Positions 8,416 through 18,535 of a stretch of DNA of 48,290 nt are shown here, piece by piece (the first letter of the stretch is position 1; each line of letters begins with the position of its first letter). Source of the stretch: Gemmatimonadota bacterium (GTDB lineage Bacteria > Gemmatimonadota > Gemmatimonadetes > Longimicrobiales > Gaopeijiaceae); NCBI GenBank assembly GCA_022561145.1, contig JADFRS010000005.1, positions 1 through 48,290 on the forward strand, given 5' to 3'. Below the pieces are notes generated by a model. It had not been told where the DNA came from and ran no database searches. It saw only the letters and a list, made by a program, of their open reading frames with translations. Position numbers and translations under genes: made by a program.

Positions 8416-9510
8416 GTGAGCACCCCTCCTCGAATCGACCCCGAAGGCCTGCGCTGCGCGCTGTTCGGCTTCTACGACCGTGACGGTCGTGACCTGCCCT
8501 GGCGGCGGGAGTCTGACCCGTACCGGATCTGGGTCTCCGAAGTCATGCTGCAACAGACCAGGGTGGAGACCGCCGAGCCCTATTACCGGCGCTGGATGGA
8601 GCGCTTTCCGACGTTGGACGATCTGGCCGAGGCCTCGCGTGACGAGGTCCTGAAGGTCTGGGAGGGCTTGGGTTACTACTCCCGCGCCCGGCGGATTCAC
8701 GATGGTGCGCACATGGTGCGGGAGCGCTTCGGTGGCGAGATCCCGTCGACCGCCCAGGCGCTGCGCGAGCTTCCGGGCGTGGGCGAATACACCGCGGGCG
8801 CCGTGGCCAGTATCGCGTTCGGCGAAGTGATCCCCGCGATCGACGGGAACGCGCGCCGCGTTCTGGCGCGACTGTTCGACCTCGCCGATCCGGGCCTCGC
8901 CGAGCTCAGGGCGATCATGGAGGAACTGATCGATCGCGAGCGACCGGGCGACTTCAACCAGGCCGTGATGGAACTGGGGGCCACGATCTGCACGCCGCGC
9001 GCTCCGACATGCGCGGCCTGCCCGCTCAATTCCGTTTGCCGGGCTAGGGCGGCCGGCACCCAACTCGACAGACCCGTGACCAAGAGCCGTGGCAAGACAC
9101 CACTCCGGGAGTTCGGGGTGGCCGTAGTGCTCGACCCCGAGTCACGGCTGCTGATGAGGCGGCGGCCGGAGGAGGGATTGCTCGGCGGCCTTTGGGAGTT
9201 TCCCAATACGTCCATCCGGCCCGGGGAGCCCTCGGCGCAGGCCGCCCGCCGTGCCGCTGCCGAAGCGGGAGCTCACCGCCTGGAATCCTCGAGGTCCGCG
9301 GCCGCCGGTCCGCTTCAACCGGTGCGACACACGTTCAGTCATTTCAGGGCCATATACCGTCCTCACGCGTTCAACGGCGTTCCGGTCTCGCTGCCGGAGA
9401 GTTGCCGGTGGATCGAGCCCCCAGAGGCTTCAGGCCTTGCAATGCCTGTGGCGCAGCGGAAGATCCTCTCGAATTGGGGATGGGCTGCGCGTAAGAAAAT
9501 TCTGGCTTGA
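8416..9510 (+). CDS. mutY: A/G-specific adenine DNA glycosylase MutY
   Basis: Base-excision repair enzyme that removes adenine mispaired with 8-oxoguanine. From the GTG at 8416 it has 364 residues. Catalytic E42 lies in WVSEVMLQQT, the helix-hairpin-helix is LPGVGEYTAGAV, and catalytic D143 is in VIPAIDGNARRVL. The [4Fe-4S] ligands C192, C199, C202 and C208 have the C-x6-C-x2-C-x5-C spacing. The C-terminal NUDIX-like 8-oxoG recognition domain includes GLLGGLWEFPN. The frame is open back to 8341, inside the preceding gene; a TTG at 8404 is an alternative start. About 30 bases separate it from the CehA fusion gene. Confidence 0.95.
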   Translation: MSTPPRIDPEGLRCALFGFYDRDGRDLPWRRESDPYRIWVSEVMLQQTRVETAEPYYRRWMERFPTLDDLAEASRDEVLKVWEGLGYYSRARRIHDGAHMVRERFGGEIPSTAQALRELPGVGEYTAGAVASIAFGEVIPAIDGNARRVLARLFDLADPGLAELRAIMEELIDRERPGDFNQAVMELGATICTPRAPTCAACPLNSVCRARAAGTQLDRPVTKSRGKTPLREFGVAVVLDPESRLLMRRRPEEGLLGGLWEFPNTSIRPGEPSAQAARRAAAEAGAHRLESSRSAAAGPLQPVRHTFSHFRAIYRPHAFNGVPVSLPESCRWIEPPEASGLAMPVAQRKILSNWGWAARKKILA

Positions 9511-9588
9511 ACGGGCGGAGTGACCCATCGTGTTGCGGGCACAGGTGGTGCTGGGTGGTCTTTTCGCACTTCGTCAAGGAGGTACCTG

Positions 9589-9999
9589 ATGGTCGAGGCG
9601 CTCGGGCCGTTCATGCCGTGGCTGCACCTCATGGGGCGGATTCTCTTCGCCCTGGTCTTCATCGCCAGTGGTATGAACCACCTCATGAAGCTCGACGAGA
9701 AGTCCGCTTACGCAGCTTCCAAGGGGGTTCCCGCCGCCAAGGCGGCGACGGTTATTTCAGGACTCATGATAGTGGCGGGTGCCGCCATGGTCCTGCTCGG
9801 ATGGCATCGCTTCATCGGGGCCGGTCTGTTGGTGATCTACCTGATCCCGAAGGCCTTCATGATACATCCGTTCTGGAAGGAGTCCGACCCACAGGCCTCC
9901 ATGAACGAGATGAGCCATTTCATGAAGGATCTCGCGTTGGCTGGTGCCGCCCTGTTGATCGCGTTCTACGCCAGCCAGCCGTGGCCGATGAGCCTCTGA
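9589..9999 (+). CDS. DoxX-family membrane protein
   Basis: A 136-residue integral membrane protein with about four hydrophobic segments and the DoxX-type GRILFALVFIASGMNHL opening. A textbook Shine-Dalgarno AAGGAGG (9576-9582) lies six bases before ATG 9589, so the longer frame from 9520 is not used. The loop MIHPFWKESDPQA between segments three and four is typical of the family. DoxX-like proteins have been linked to thiosulfate:quinone oxidoreductase and to oxidative-stress complexes, but most members have no known role. Confidence 0.88.
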   Translation: MVEALGPFMPWLHLMGRILFALVFIASGMNHLMKLDEKSAYAASKGVPAAKAATVISGLMIVAGAAMVLLGWHRFIGAGLLVIYLIPKAFMIHPFWKESDPQASMNEMSHFMKDLALAGAALLIAFYASQPWPMSL

Positions 10000-10024
10000 C
10001 GCTCTAGCTGGCTGGTTCCAGAAA

Positions 10025-10050
10025 CTCGGCAGTATTCGCGCGCCGAGCCC

Positions 10051-10059
<9 letters not shown>
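10025..10059. terminator. Possible bidirectional terminator hairpins between convergent genes
   Basis: CTCGGC (10025-10030) pairs with GCCGAG (10042-10047) across an 11-base loop, and GAGCC-CTCAA-GGCTC (10045-10059) forms a second, overlapping hairpin that includes the stop codon of the AAA ATPase gene. Both sit between the convergent DoxX and AAA ATPase genes. No U tract is present on either strand. Confidence 0.3.
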
Positions 10060-11508
<1,449 letters not shown>

Positions 11509-11638
11509 TGGTGCGCCTCACTTCTGGGGGTTTTTCACCGTGCGACCGTTGCGGGATCCGCTCGGGAAGCAGAGGGTACCCCCTGGCCGATCGTGATGAT
11601 CCCCGTCATTCGAGCCGTTCCACAATACAGGAGACAGC

Positions 11639-13321
11639 ATGTCGCAGGCCTCCCAGCTCATCGGACCGGTAAAGCCGCTGGACTTTCAGCCGCCGCTTCC
11701 CGTCGATCGACTCATTGTCCAGGAGGCGCCGAACGAGGAAGCCGTGCCCATGGACGTGATCTTCGTGGGCGGCGGACCCGCGGGGCTGGCCGGCGCAATC
11801 GAGTTGGCACGCCTGGTACAGAAGGACAACGAGGCGGGCGGCGGTATCGGCGACATCGAGATCGGCGTTCTGGAAAAGGCGGGCCAGTTGGGCGAGCACA
11901 GCCTCTCGGGAGCCGTCGTGAACCCCCGCGCGTTCGAGGAGCTCTTCCCCGAGCTGGAGATGGACGAGTTTCCGCTGGGGAAGCCGATCTCCAAGGAAGC
12001 GGTCTACCTCCTCACCGAGTCCAGGGCCATTCGGCTGCCCACGCCCCCGACGATGCAGAACCACGGCAACTACGTCGGGTCGATCTGCGAGATCGTACGC
12101 TGGTTGGGGGAGAAGGCCGAAGGACTCGGCGTAAACGTGTTCCCCGGTTTTCCCGTGGCGTCCTTGCTCGCGGACGGCGACCGGATCCAGGGCGTGCGCA
12201 CGACCCCGTCGGGGCTCAACCGGGACGGAGAACCGGGCGGCGGCGATTACATGCCGGCCATGGATCTCGCAGCGCGGGTGACCGTGCTTGCGGAGGGGAC
12301 ACGCGGTACGCTCTCGAACGCCTACCTGGATTGGCAGGAGATCGGCTCGGAGAACCCCCAGATCTACGCACTCGGCGTGAAGGAGCTGTGGGAGACCAAG
12401 AAGCCGCTCGACCGGGTGATCCATACCATGGGGTGGCCGCTGCCGGGCGACGCCTTCGGCGGGAGCTTCATGTACCCGATGGAAGACAACCTCGTGGCTC
12501 TCGGACTGGTCGTGGGGTTGGACTACCGGGACGCGCGCTTCGACGTGCACGATGTGCTTCAGCGCATGAAGCTCCATCCGCTGTTCCGTCCCTACTTGGA
12601 GGGCGGCGAGATGGTCGAGTGGGGTGCCAAGACCATACCGGAGGGTGGCTACTACGCGGTGCCGACTCGCAGGCACGGAAACGGGATCTGCATCGTGGGC
12701 GACTCCGCGGGTTACGTGGACGTACCGTCCCTCAAGGGAATCCACTATGCGATGCACTCCGGCATGCTCGCGGCCCGCACGATCTTCCAGGCCCTCAAGG
12801 TCGACGACACCACCGAGGAGGGCCTCGCGGGCTACACCCGTGCCGTGGACGAGAGCTACATCATGAAGGACCTGAAGCGGACCCGGAACATTCGCCTGGC
12901 CTTCAAGGGTGGGTTCTACTCGGGTGGCTTCAAGGCCGGCATGATGACCCTGACCCGTGGAGCCTTTCCCGGCGGAAAGATCGGAGTGGAGGAGGATGCG
13001 GCGGAGCGGCGTTCACTGGGCGCCGGCGGCCCGTCTACGCCGCCCGACGGCAAGCTCACGTTCAGCAAGGTGGACGGGGTCTACAAGTCCGGCAATCAGA
13101 CCCGTGACGACATCCCGTCCCACCTGATCGTGGGTGATGACGTCTCGCGCGAGGCCGGCGAGCTCTATGTGCACATGTGCCCGGCGGGCGTCTACGAGAT
13201 GGACGGCGACGAGCTCAGGGTCAACGCGCCCAACTGCGTGGACTGCAAGGCCACGGACGTGCTGGGGCCGAGGTGGACGCCCCGCGAGGGGGGGAGTGGG
13301 CCGGCTTACCGGCGGATGTGA
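11639..13321 (+). CDS. Electron-transfer flavoprotein:ubiquinone oxidoreductase
   Basis: A 560-residue membrane-associated flavoprotein that passes electrons from ETF (fatty-acid and amino-acid oxidation) to quinone. The FAD-binding GGGPAGL is at 44-50, QLGEHSLSGAV follows, and VGDSAGYVDVPSLKGIHYAM is the FAD/quinone region. The C-terminal cluster domain has C514 (MCPAGVYE) and C533/C536 (NCVDCKATD). Family enzymes have a fourth Cys (C-x2-C-x2-C); here that position is T539. The tail PREGGSGPAY is otherwise standard. AGGAGACAGC precedes the ATG. No etfAB genes are in the window. Confidence 0.95.
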   Translation: MSQASQLIGPVKPLDFQPPLPVDRLIVQEAPNEEAVPMDVIFVGGGPAGLAGAIELARLVQKDNEAGGGIGDIEIGVLEKAGQLGEHSLSGAVVNPRAFEELFPELEMDEFPLGKPISKEAVYLLTESRAIRLPTPPTMQNHGNYVGSICEIVRWLGEKAEGLGVNVFPGFPVASLLADGDRIQGVRTTPSGLNRDGEPGGGDYMPAMDLAARVTVLAEGTRGTLSNAYLDWQEIGSENPQIYALGVKELWETKKPLDRVIHTMGWPLPGDAFGGSFMYPMEDNLVALGLVVGLDYRDARFDVHDVLQRMKLHPLFRPYLEGGEMVEWGAKTIPEGGYYAVPTRRHGNGICIVGDSAGYVDVPSLKGIHYAMHSGMLAARTIFQALKVDDTTEEGLAGYTRAVDESYIMKDLKRTRNIRLAFKGGFYSGGFKAGMMTLTRGAFPGGKIGVEEDAAERRSLGAGGPSTPPDGKLTFSKVDGVYKSGNQTRDDIPSHLIVGDDVSREAGELYVHMCPAGVYEMDGDELRVNAPNCVDCKATDVLGPRWTPREGGSGPAYRRM

Positions 13322-13337
13322 GGGGGGCGGCCGCTGC

Positions 13338-13724
13338 TCAGCCGCCTTCGACCGCGGCCCGCAACGCTCGGTCGAAGGTGTGCGTGCGCCCCACTCCACG
13401 ACGGCGGCAACAGGCCAGATGGAGCAGATCTCGGGCGGATAGCTCGGGGTGTCGGATGATGGAGGACCGTGCCAGCGCGACATCTTCGGCCTCGATGGAC
13501 CAGATGTCGATCGCTCTCGAGGTCGCTAGGGTCCACGCCTTGTCGAGCGTATCGAGACGCCCGACCGGAAGGTAGACGTGCATGAGCTCCTGGAGGACCT
13601 CACACGAGGTGACGAGTGCTTCGGAGCCGTGGGCGGCATCCAATAGGATTCGGCGAGCCGGGTCGCGAAGGGGGTGAGGCCGACCCACGGCGTACACGAA
13701 CACGTTCGTGTCGACGAAGATCAC
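13338..13724 (-). CDS. PIN-domain toxin (VapC-like)
   Basis: A 128-residue PIN-fold RNase. From the GTG at 13724 it begins VIFVDTNVFVYAVG. Acidic site residues are D5, E42/E46 (CEVLQELMHVY), D99 (LSARDLLHLA) and D118 (THTFDRAL). The GTG overlaps the antitoxin stop (GTGA), so the pair is translationally coupled, and the frame extending to 13823 is not used. VapC-type toxins cleave tRNA or rRNA when free of antitoxin. The target of this one is unknown. Confidence 0.9.
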   Translation of the reverse strand: MIFVDTNVFVYAVGRPHPLRDPARRILLDAAHGSEALVTSCEVLQELMHVYLPVGRLDTLDKAWTLATSRAIDIWSIEAEDVALARSSIIRHPELSARDLLHLACCRRRGVGRTHTFDRALRAAVEGG

Positions 13725-14005
13725 TGCGCCTCGAGGCCTCCAGTGCGAGACTCGTGGATCAACCGTTCGTGCTCCTCCCAGTCGGGCTCGGCGGCCTCCG
13801 TTCCCTGGTGGAGCCGGTCGCACTCCTGGAAGAACGACTCCAGATCTTCCGACGTGTCGAGCTTCCGTCGCACGTCGTACTTGTTCGCTTTCTCCCTGAC
13901 GGCCTCTCGTATCCAGCGGCTCAACGTAGTGCCCTCACGCTCCGCGATGGCACGGTAGCGCTCCTTCTCTTCCGCTGGCAGTACGAGATGGATGCGGTCT
14001 TTCAC
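13721..14005 (-). CDS. Ribbon-helix-helix antitoxin
   Basis: A 94-residue protein beginning VKDRIHLVLPAEEKERYRAIAEREG, followed by TTLSRWIREAVREKA, the strand-helix-helix pattern of CopG/Arc-like DNA-binding antitoxins. The acidic C-terminal half (DTSEDLESFFQECDRL...) is suited to wrapping the toxin. The GTG at 14005 puts the ribbon strand at the N-terminus as is usual for this family; an ATG at 14035 is an alternative. Such antitoxins repress their own operon. Confidence 0.8.
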   Translation of the reverse strand: MKDRIHLVLPAEEKERYRAIAEREGTTLSRWIREAVREKANKYDVRRKLDTSEDLESFFQECDRLHQGTEAAEPDWEEHERLIHESRTGGLEAQ

Positions 14006-14040
14006 GAGATTGTGTCCGGTTGAAGGGATACACATGAAGT

Positions 14041-14065
14041 TTGTGCATCCACACGTAACATGCAA
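14041..14065. promoter_or_regulatory. Inverted repeat upstream of toxin-antitoxin pair
   Basis: TGCAT (14044-14048) and ATGCA (14060-14064) form an inverted repeat with an 11-base spacer, inside TTGTGCAT...ATGCAA, 35-60 bases upstream of the antitoxin start. Position and symmetry fit a ribbon-helix-helix autoregulatory operator, but short repeats like this are common by chance. Confidence 0.2.
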
Positions 14066-14095
14066 CCGATTCGCTACAAGATCGGAGGGGGGCCC

Positions 14096-14503
14096 TCAGC
14101 CCGCGGTAGGCTGATCAAGACCGTGGCCACCGACAGGCTCGGTGATGTTGCGGTCGGAAAAGCCGGCGATCAATGGCCTTCCCTGAGCAATCGCTTCCTG
14201 GACCGAGGGCAGGGTGAGCGAGGCTTCGTGGCTCGCTTGGCTGTCCCAAACTTCGGTAATCCATATGGCGTCGGGATCCGTCCGGTCCTTGGCCACAATG
14301 TAGCTGATGCAACCCGGCATGCCTGCCGAGCCCTGCACCAGGATCGAGATCAGCCTGTCCCGCTCCCCCGAAACGGCGAGCAGCTTCGAAATCAAACCGT
14401 ACATGCCTGTTTCTCCTGGCGAGGAACCCCACAATCCCGTCGTCATCACCGTGGACGCCGCGACCACGCTGGTCGCGATGAAGTCTCGTCGTGTCGCCGT
14501 CAT
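14096..14503 (-). CDS. Tat-exported ABM-domain (quinol monooxygenase-like) protein
   Basis: A 135-residue protein with a twin-arginine signal (TRRDFIATSVVAAS) followed by an antibiotic-biosynthesis-monooxygenase ferredoxin-like domain: MYGLISKLLAVSGERDRL, a GMPGCISYIVAKD segment, and IWITEVWDSQASHEASL, the canonical ABM pattern. Cytoplasmic relatives such as YgiN oxidise quinols; export by Tat implies that folding or a cofactor precedes transport. The function is unassigned. The 142-base gap upstream holds no gene I can support. Confidence 0.85.
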   Translation of the reverse strand: MTATRRDFIATSVVAASTVMTTGLWGSSPGETGMYGLISKLLAVSGERDRLISILVQGSAGMPGCISYIVAKDRTDPDAIWITEVWDSQASHEASLTLPSVQEAIAQGRPLIAGFSDRNITEPVGGHGLDQPTAG

Positions 14504-14645
14504 GCCCTATCCATCCAACGTCTCGCGGCACCCACCTACAGATGCCACCCAAGTTCGTCGCTCGAATCGACGTTCACTCAACTTATTCCGTCACTTTCGT
14601 CCTGACCAACTGAGCTGTGCGAGGTCATCGACGGCGTCGAGAACT

Positions 14646-17222
14646 CTAGAGCACGACCTCGATGGCGGGTGTTCGCAGGTTGTAGGACGAGCTCATCACC
14701 CGCCCGTAGGCACCCGCGTTCGCGATCAAGAGAACGTCGCCTTCGCTCGTGCGGGGCAGCAGGCGGTCGACGCCGAGCCGGTCCCCGGACTCGCATATGG
14801 GCCCGACGACCGTGACGACTTCCTCAGGGTGGGCGTCTAGGCGCGATAGGTTGGCGATCTCGTGATGGGCCCCGTAAAGGGCTGGTCTGATCAGCGAGTT
14901 CATGCCTGTGGAGATTCCTACGTATCGGTGCCGCCCCTTGCCTTTCGTCTGTGTGACCAGACTGACGAGCACTCCGGCCTCTGCTACGAGGTAGCGTCCG
15001 GGCTCTAGCCAGATCTCGAGGTGGGGGTGCTTCTTCCTGAGTCCCTCCAGGCCCTCCGCCAGACGCCCGAGATCGACCTCGGCCTCCCCCGGGCGGCTTG
15101 GAACGGCGAGGCCGCCGCCCAGGTCCGCGATGCCTACGTGGGGCAACCGCTCCGCGGCAGTGCCGAGGATCTCTCCGACCTCGACCCAATGATCGGCGGA
15201 TGACACGCCGCTTCCCGAGTGGGCATGAAGACCGACGATCCTCGCGCCAACCGCGCCCGCCAGCTCTGCCAACTCGTCCAACTCGAAGAGCGGCACTCCG
15301 AACTTCGAGTGGCCGCCGGCCGTCCGCACGTTTTGGTGATGTCCCTTTCCGACACCCGGATCCAACCGGACGAGAAGATCACGATCCTCGAAGAGCTCGG
15401 GCCAGTGCCGGAGCGGATACAGGCTGTCGAGCGTGAGCCAGACGTCCAACTCCAGGGCGGCGAAGTACTCTTCCTTGGGTGCGAAGTTGGGAGTGAACAA
15501 CACCCGTTTCCGTTCAATGTCGGGAAAGAGGTCGAGTACCGCATGCACTTCGGGTAGAGAGACGCACTCGAAGCCCAAGCCTTCTTCTTCGATCGCCGCG
15601 AGGATTCCCTCGTGGGAGTTCGCCTTCATCGCGTAGAAGACTTGGTCGATTCCCGTGACGGACCGCACGCGCCGCGCGCGATCCCGAATCGTCTCGAGGT
15701 CGTACACGAACGCCGAACGGTGCAGGCGAGCGATCTCTTCGAGACGTGGCGCCTGGTCGATCCACCAGACCTGGGGGCGGGGTTCCGGTTCAGCGGCCTC
15801 CAGCTCCTCCCACGTGGGCCCGAATACTTCCGGGTCGGAGGCTTCGGAAACCAGGAGGGCATGAAGATCACGGGTGAGCTTATCGGCTCGATCCTCGTCC
15901 ACGACGAACGTGAGGTTCAGGTCGCTGGCTGCTTGACTGACCATGTGCACTGGGTGCTCCTCGAAGGCCTCGAATACCGGGCTGAGACGGTGCAGGAGCG
16001 CTCGTATGCCTCGCCCGACAAGGCTGATGGCGGCGCAGGAGTGGATCAGACGAGCCTGACAATAGGCGCCCAGATCTTCCAGTAGGGCAGACAAGCTGTC
16101 CGAGTCGAGGTCGATGGCGTCGGCGTCGAGCGAAACGGTGACGTTCGTCTCGGACGTCGAAACCATGTCCACCGAGATGCCCCGTCTTCGAAAGCAGTCG
16201 AACACGTCGGCCAGGAAGCCGACCTGCTGCCACATGCCCAAGGTTTCCATCGATACGAGGCATACCCCACGCCGGACCGAGATCGCCTTGAGCTGGGGGA
16301 CTCCGCTGTCTGGCCAACGCGAGATGATCGTGCCTGGGTGGTCGGGGAAGAGCGTGCTCCGAATGTGGATCGGAATGCCCCGATCTCTCAACGCAGGGAT
16401 ACAGCGAGGGTGAACGATGCTCGCGCCGGTCGTAGCGATCTCCTGAGCCTCTCCGTGGTCCAGGCGGCGAAGCAGACGCGCGGCGCGCACGACGCGGGGA
16501 TCGGCGGTGAACATCCCGGGCACGTCGGTCCAAATCTCGACGCGCTCGGCCTCCAGCCGTCCTGCGAGGTAGGCGGCAGAGGTGTCCGATCCACCCTTTC
16601 CGAGGACCACCGTGTTGCCCTCTTCGTCCCGAGCAACGAAGCCCTGCGTGATAACGACATCCCCAAGGCTGGCGAGCTTGCGGTCCAGCACCGGATCTGG
16701 ATCAGCGCCACACTCCGCTGAGAGGTAGTGACCCCAATCACCTCGAGTTGAGGGCACGGAGACCAAGAGGTCCCCGGCGTCCACCCAAGCGGCCTCCACC
16801 CCCGACGCGGCGAGTAGGGCGGCCCCGACCCGGGTCGCCATGTACTCGCCGATGGCGAGGGCTCGCGCCTTGTTGGCGGGAGTCGCCTCTCGGGCCATCG
16901 AGATCGCCTCGAGCAGGGTCGTGAGCTCGTCGATGTCTGTGGCAAGCAGGTCGGGCTGGTGCAGACCTCTTGCGTCGAGCAGCTCCGCATGCGCCTGTGC
17001 GATGCTCTTCAGGGACAGGTCCGCGTCGCCTATGCCTGCAGCCTCTATGAGCCGTTCCAACTGGAGGGTCACACCCGCCAGAGCCGATTGAACGATGATC
17101 GGTCGGAACCCCTCGGCGACTCGCTCGCTCACGACAGCGGCGATCGTATCCCAGTTTTCGGGCGTCGAGACGCTCGTTCCCCCGAACTTGAGGACGATCC
17201 ACGGTACGCGTATGCCTGACAC
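14646..17222 (-). CDS. Bifunctional aspartate kinase / diaminopimelate decarboxylase
   Basis: An 858-residue fusion of the first and last enzymes of lysine biosynthesis. The N-terminal aspartokinase has LKFGGTSVST (11-20), VVLGKGGSDTSAA (205-217) and ACT regulatory domains at about 315-465. The C-terminal PLP decarboxylase has K533 in FYAMKANSHEG, HAHSGSG near 666, GGGLAVPS near 702, EPGRY (740-744) and active-site C810 in CESGD. Such fusions are known in Xanthomonas/Xylella and some other phyla. The start is the GTG at 17222, whose G is the last base of the TAG of the preceding amidohydrolase gene (TAGTG), so translation is coupled. The fusion places flux entry and lysine output in one polypeptide; feedback by lysine through the ACT domains is likely. 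Confidence 0.95.
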   Translation of the reverse strand: MSGIRVPWIVLKFGGTSVSTPENWDTIAAVVSERVAEGFRPIIVQSALAGVTLQLERLIEAAGIGDADLSLKSIAQAHAELLDARGLHQPDLLATDIDELTTLLEAISMAREATPANKARALAIGEYMATRVGAALLAASGVEAAWVDAGDLLVSVPSTRGDWGHYLSAECGADPDPVLDRKLASLGDVVITQGFVARDEEGNTVVLGKGGSDTSAAYLAGRLEAERVEIWTDVPGMFTADPRVVRAARLLRRLDHGEAQEIATTGASIVHPRCIPALRDRGIPIHIRSTLFPDHPGTIISRWPDSGVPQLKAISVRRGVCLVSMETLGMWQQVGFLADVFDCFRRRGISVDMVSTSETNVTVSLDADAIDLDSDSLSALLEDLGAYCQARLIHSCAAISLVGRGIRALLHRLSPVFEAFEEHPVHMVSQAASDLNLTFVVDEDRADKLTRDLHALLVSEASDPEVFGPTWEELEAAEPEPRPQVWWIDQAPRLEEIARLHRSAFVYDLETIRDRARRVRSVTGIDQVFYAMKANSHEGILAAIEEEGLGFECVSLPEVHAVLDLFPDIERKRVLFTPNFAPKEEYFAALELDVWLTLDSLYPLRHWPELFEDRDLLVRLDPGVGKGHHQNVRTAGGHSKFGVPLFELDELAELAGAVGARIVGLHAHSGSGVSSADHWVEVGEILGTAAERLPHVGIADLGGGLAVPSRPGEAEVDLGRLAEGLEGLRKKHPHLEIWLEPGRYLVAEAGVLVSLVTQTKGKGRHRYVGISTGMNSLIRPALYGAHHEIANLSRLDAHPEEVVTVVGPICESGDRLGVDRLLPRTSEGDVLLIANAGAYGRVMSSSYNLRTPAIEVVL

Positions 17223-18535
17223 TAAGGGCCTTTCGGTCGACCATGCTGGGGAATGCGCTCCCCCTCCATCCACACCGATTCGATGCTGCGCGCGTTGCGC
17301 ACATCCATCAACGGATCGTCGGCCAGCACCACGAAGTCGGCGTGCCGGCTCTCCTCCAGCGTACCGATGTCTTCGATCCCGAGGCACGCCGCCGCGTCAC
17401 CCGTGGCCGACCGAAGGATTTGCTCGGGCGTCAGACCTGCGTCGGCCATGAGCGCCATCTCCATGTGCTCGAAGTAGCCCTGGAAGCGACCCGCGGGACC
17501 GGTGTCCGTGCCGAACGCCACCCTCACGCCCGAATCGGCGACCCGCTTCAGGTTCGTCATCGCTATCTCGAGGGCCCGCTTGTACGCTTGTGCGGCGCCG
17601 CTCTGACGCACGCGCTCTTGCCGCTCGGGGTCGCTCAGTTGCGCCAGCACCTCCGGGTCGGCCCTGGAGCTGAAGAAGGGGTCGCTGAAGAAGTCGGGCG
17701 TGTTCTCATACACGAATGTCGACACCTCACGCGTGAGTGTCGGGCTGTAGCAAACCTGCCGCTCTGCCATGAGCTCCAGGAACTCCTCGTCGACCTCGCG
17801 GTCGCGTACGGAGTGGGCCACGAAATCGGTGCCGGCCCTGAGCAATGCCTTGGCGTCTTCGAGGTAGAAAAGGTGTGAAGCCAGCCGCAGCCCGCGGTCG
17901 TGCGTACGTTCGATCACGGGACCATAGATCTCGGGCGCCATCTTGGCGGTGGTACCCAGGTTGTCGTCGACTCGGATCTTGATCCAATCCACACCCATCG
18001 CGGCGTTGGCCTCCACGACCGCCAGCGCTTCTTCGACCGTCTCTCCAGTCACGACCGCACCTGCGACATAGAGGTGCGCCCGTCCGTGGAGATCCTCGTC
18101 ACGGACCCGCAGCCCGAGCTCCTGATCGCCGCCGAGGCTGTTCACCGCCGTGATGCCATAGGCGGAGTAGAGCCTGAGCTGGCGGTCGAGGTTCTCCTCG
18201 GTGTAGTGACCACCCTCGAGGCCGAGCGTGCCCCCCACGTGCCCGTGCGTGTTGATCAGGCCGGGAATCACGAACAGGCCACTCAGGTCCACCACGGTCG
18301 CCCCTCGTGGGATATCGATGTCCGATGCGGCCGCCACTCCCATGATGCGACCGTCGCTGACCAGCATGATCGCGTCGATAATCGGCTCGGCGCCCGTGCC
18401 ATCCCAGACCTGTGCGCCGACGAACGCGGTCACGTCCGAGCCGGCGGGCTCGGGGGCGCAGCCCGCCGCGGCCAGCAAGAACGCACACAGGGCGGTCCGC
18501 CGGGGTCCGAGCGTCACCACAGCACATCCTCTCAT
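17222..18535 (-). CDS. Amidohydrolase-superfamily lipoprotein (imidazolonepropionase-like)
   Basis: A 437-residue exported metal-dependent hydrolase. It has a lipoprotein signal with lipobox LAAAGC, the small beta domain (VFVGAQVWDGTG-like), INTHGHVGG with the HxH metal motif, SHLFY, FVAHSV and GTDTGPAG carrying further His and Asp ligands, and a C-terminal ADFVVLADDP strand. It groups with the imidazolonepropionase-related/prolidase-like hydrolases. The ATG at 18535 has AAGGAAGAGG just upstream and overlaps the previous gene's stop (ATGA); an ATG at 18553 lacks a site. The substrate is unknown. Confidence 0.9.
   Translation of the reverse strand: MRGCAVVTLGPRRTALCAFLLAAAGCAPEPAGSDVTAFVGAQVWDGTGAEPIIDAIMLVSDGRIMGVAAASDIDIPRGATVVDLSGLFVIPGLINTHGHVGGTLGLEGGHYTEENLDRQLRLYSAYGITAVNSLGGDQELGLRVRDEDLHGRAHLYVAGAVVTGETVEEALAVVEANAAMGVDWIKIRVDDNLGTTAKMAPEIYGPVIERTHDRGLRLASHLFYLEDAKALLRAGTDFVAHSVRDREVDEEFLELMAERQVCYSPTLTREVSTFVYENTPDFFSDPFFSSRADPEVLAQLSDPERQERVRQSGAAQAYKRALEIAMTNLKRVADSGVRVAFGTDTGPAGRFQGYFEHMEMALMADAGLTPEQILRSATGDAAACLGIEDIGTLEESRHADFVVLADDPLMDVRNARSIESVWMEGERIPQHGRPKGP

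Noticed and set aside
14584-14640. tRNA-like stretch on the minus strand (AGCTCAGTTGGTCAG, plus CGTCG-ATTCGAG-CGACG)
   Set aside because: The D-arm match is good, but D-stem, anticodon stem and acceptor stem do not pair, and the T-loop register is off by one. At best a decayed fragment; more likely chance.
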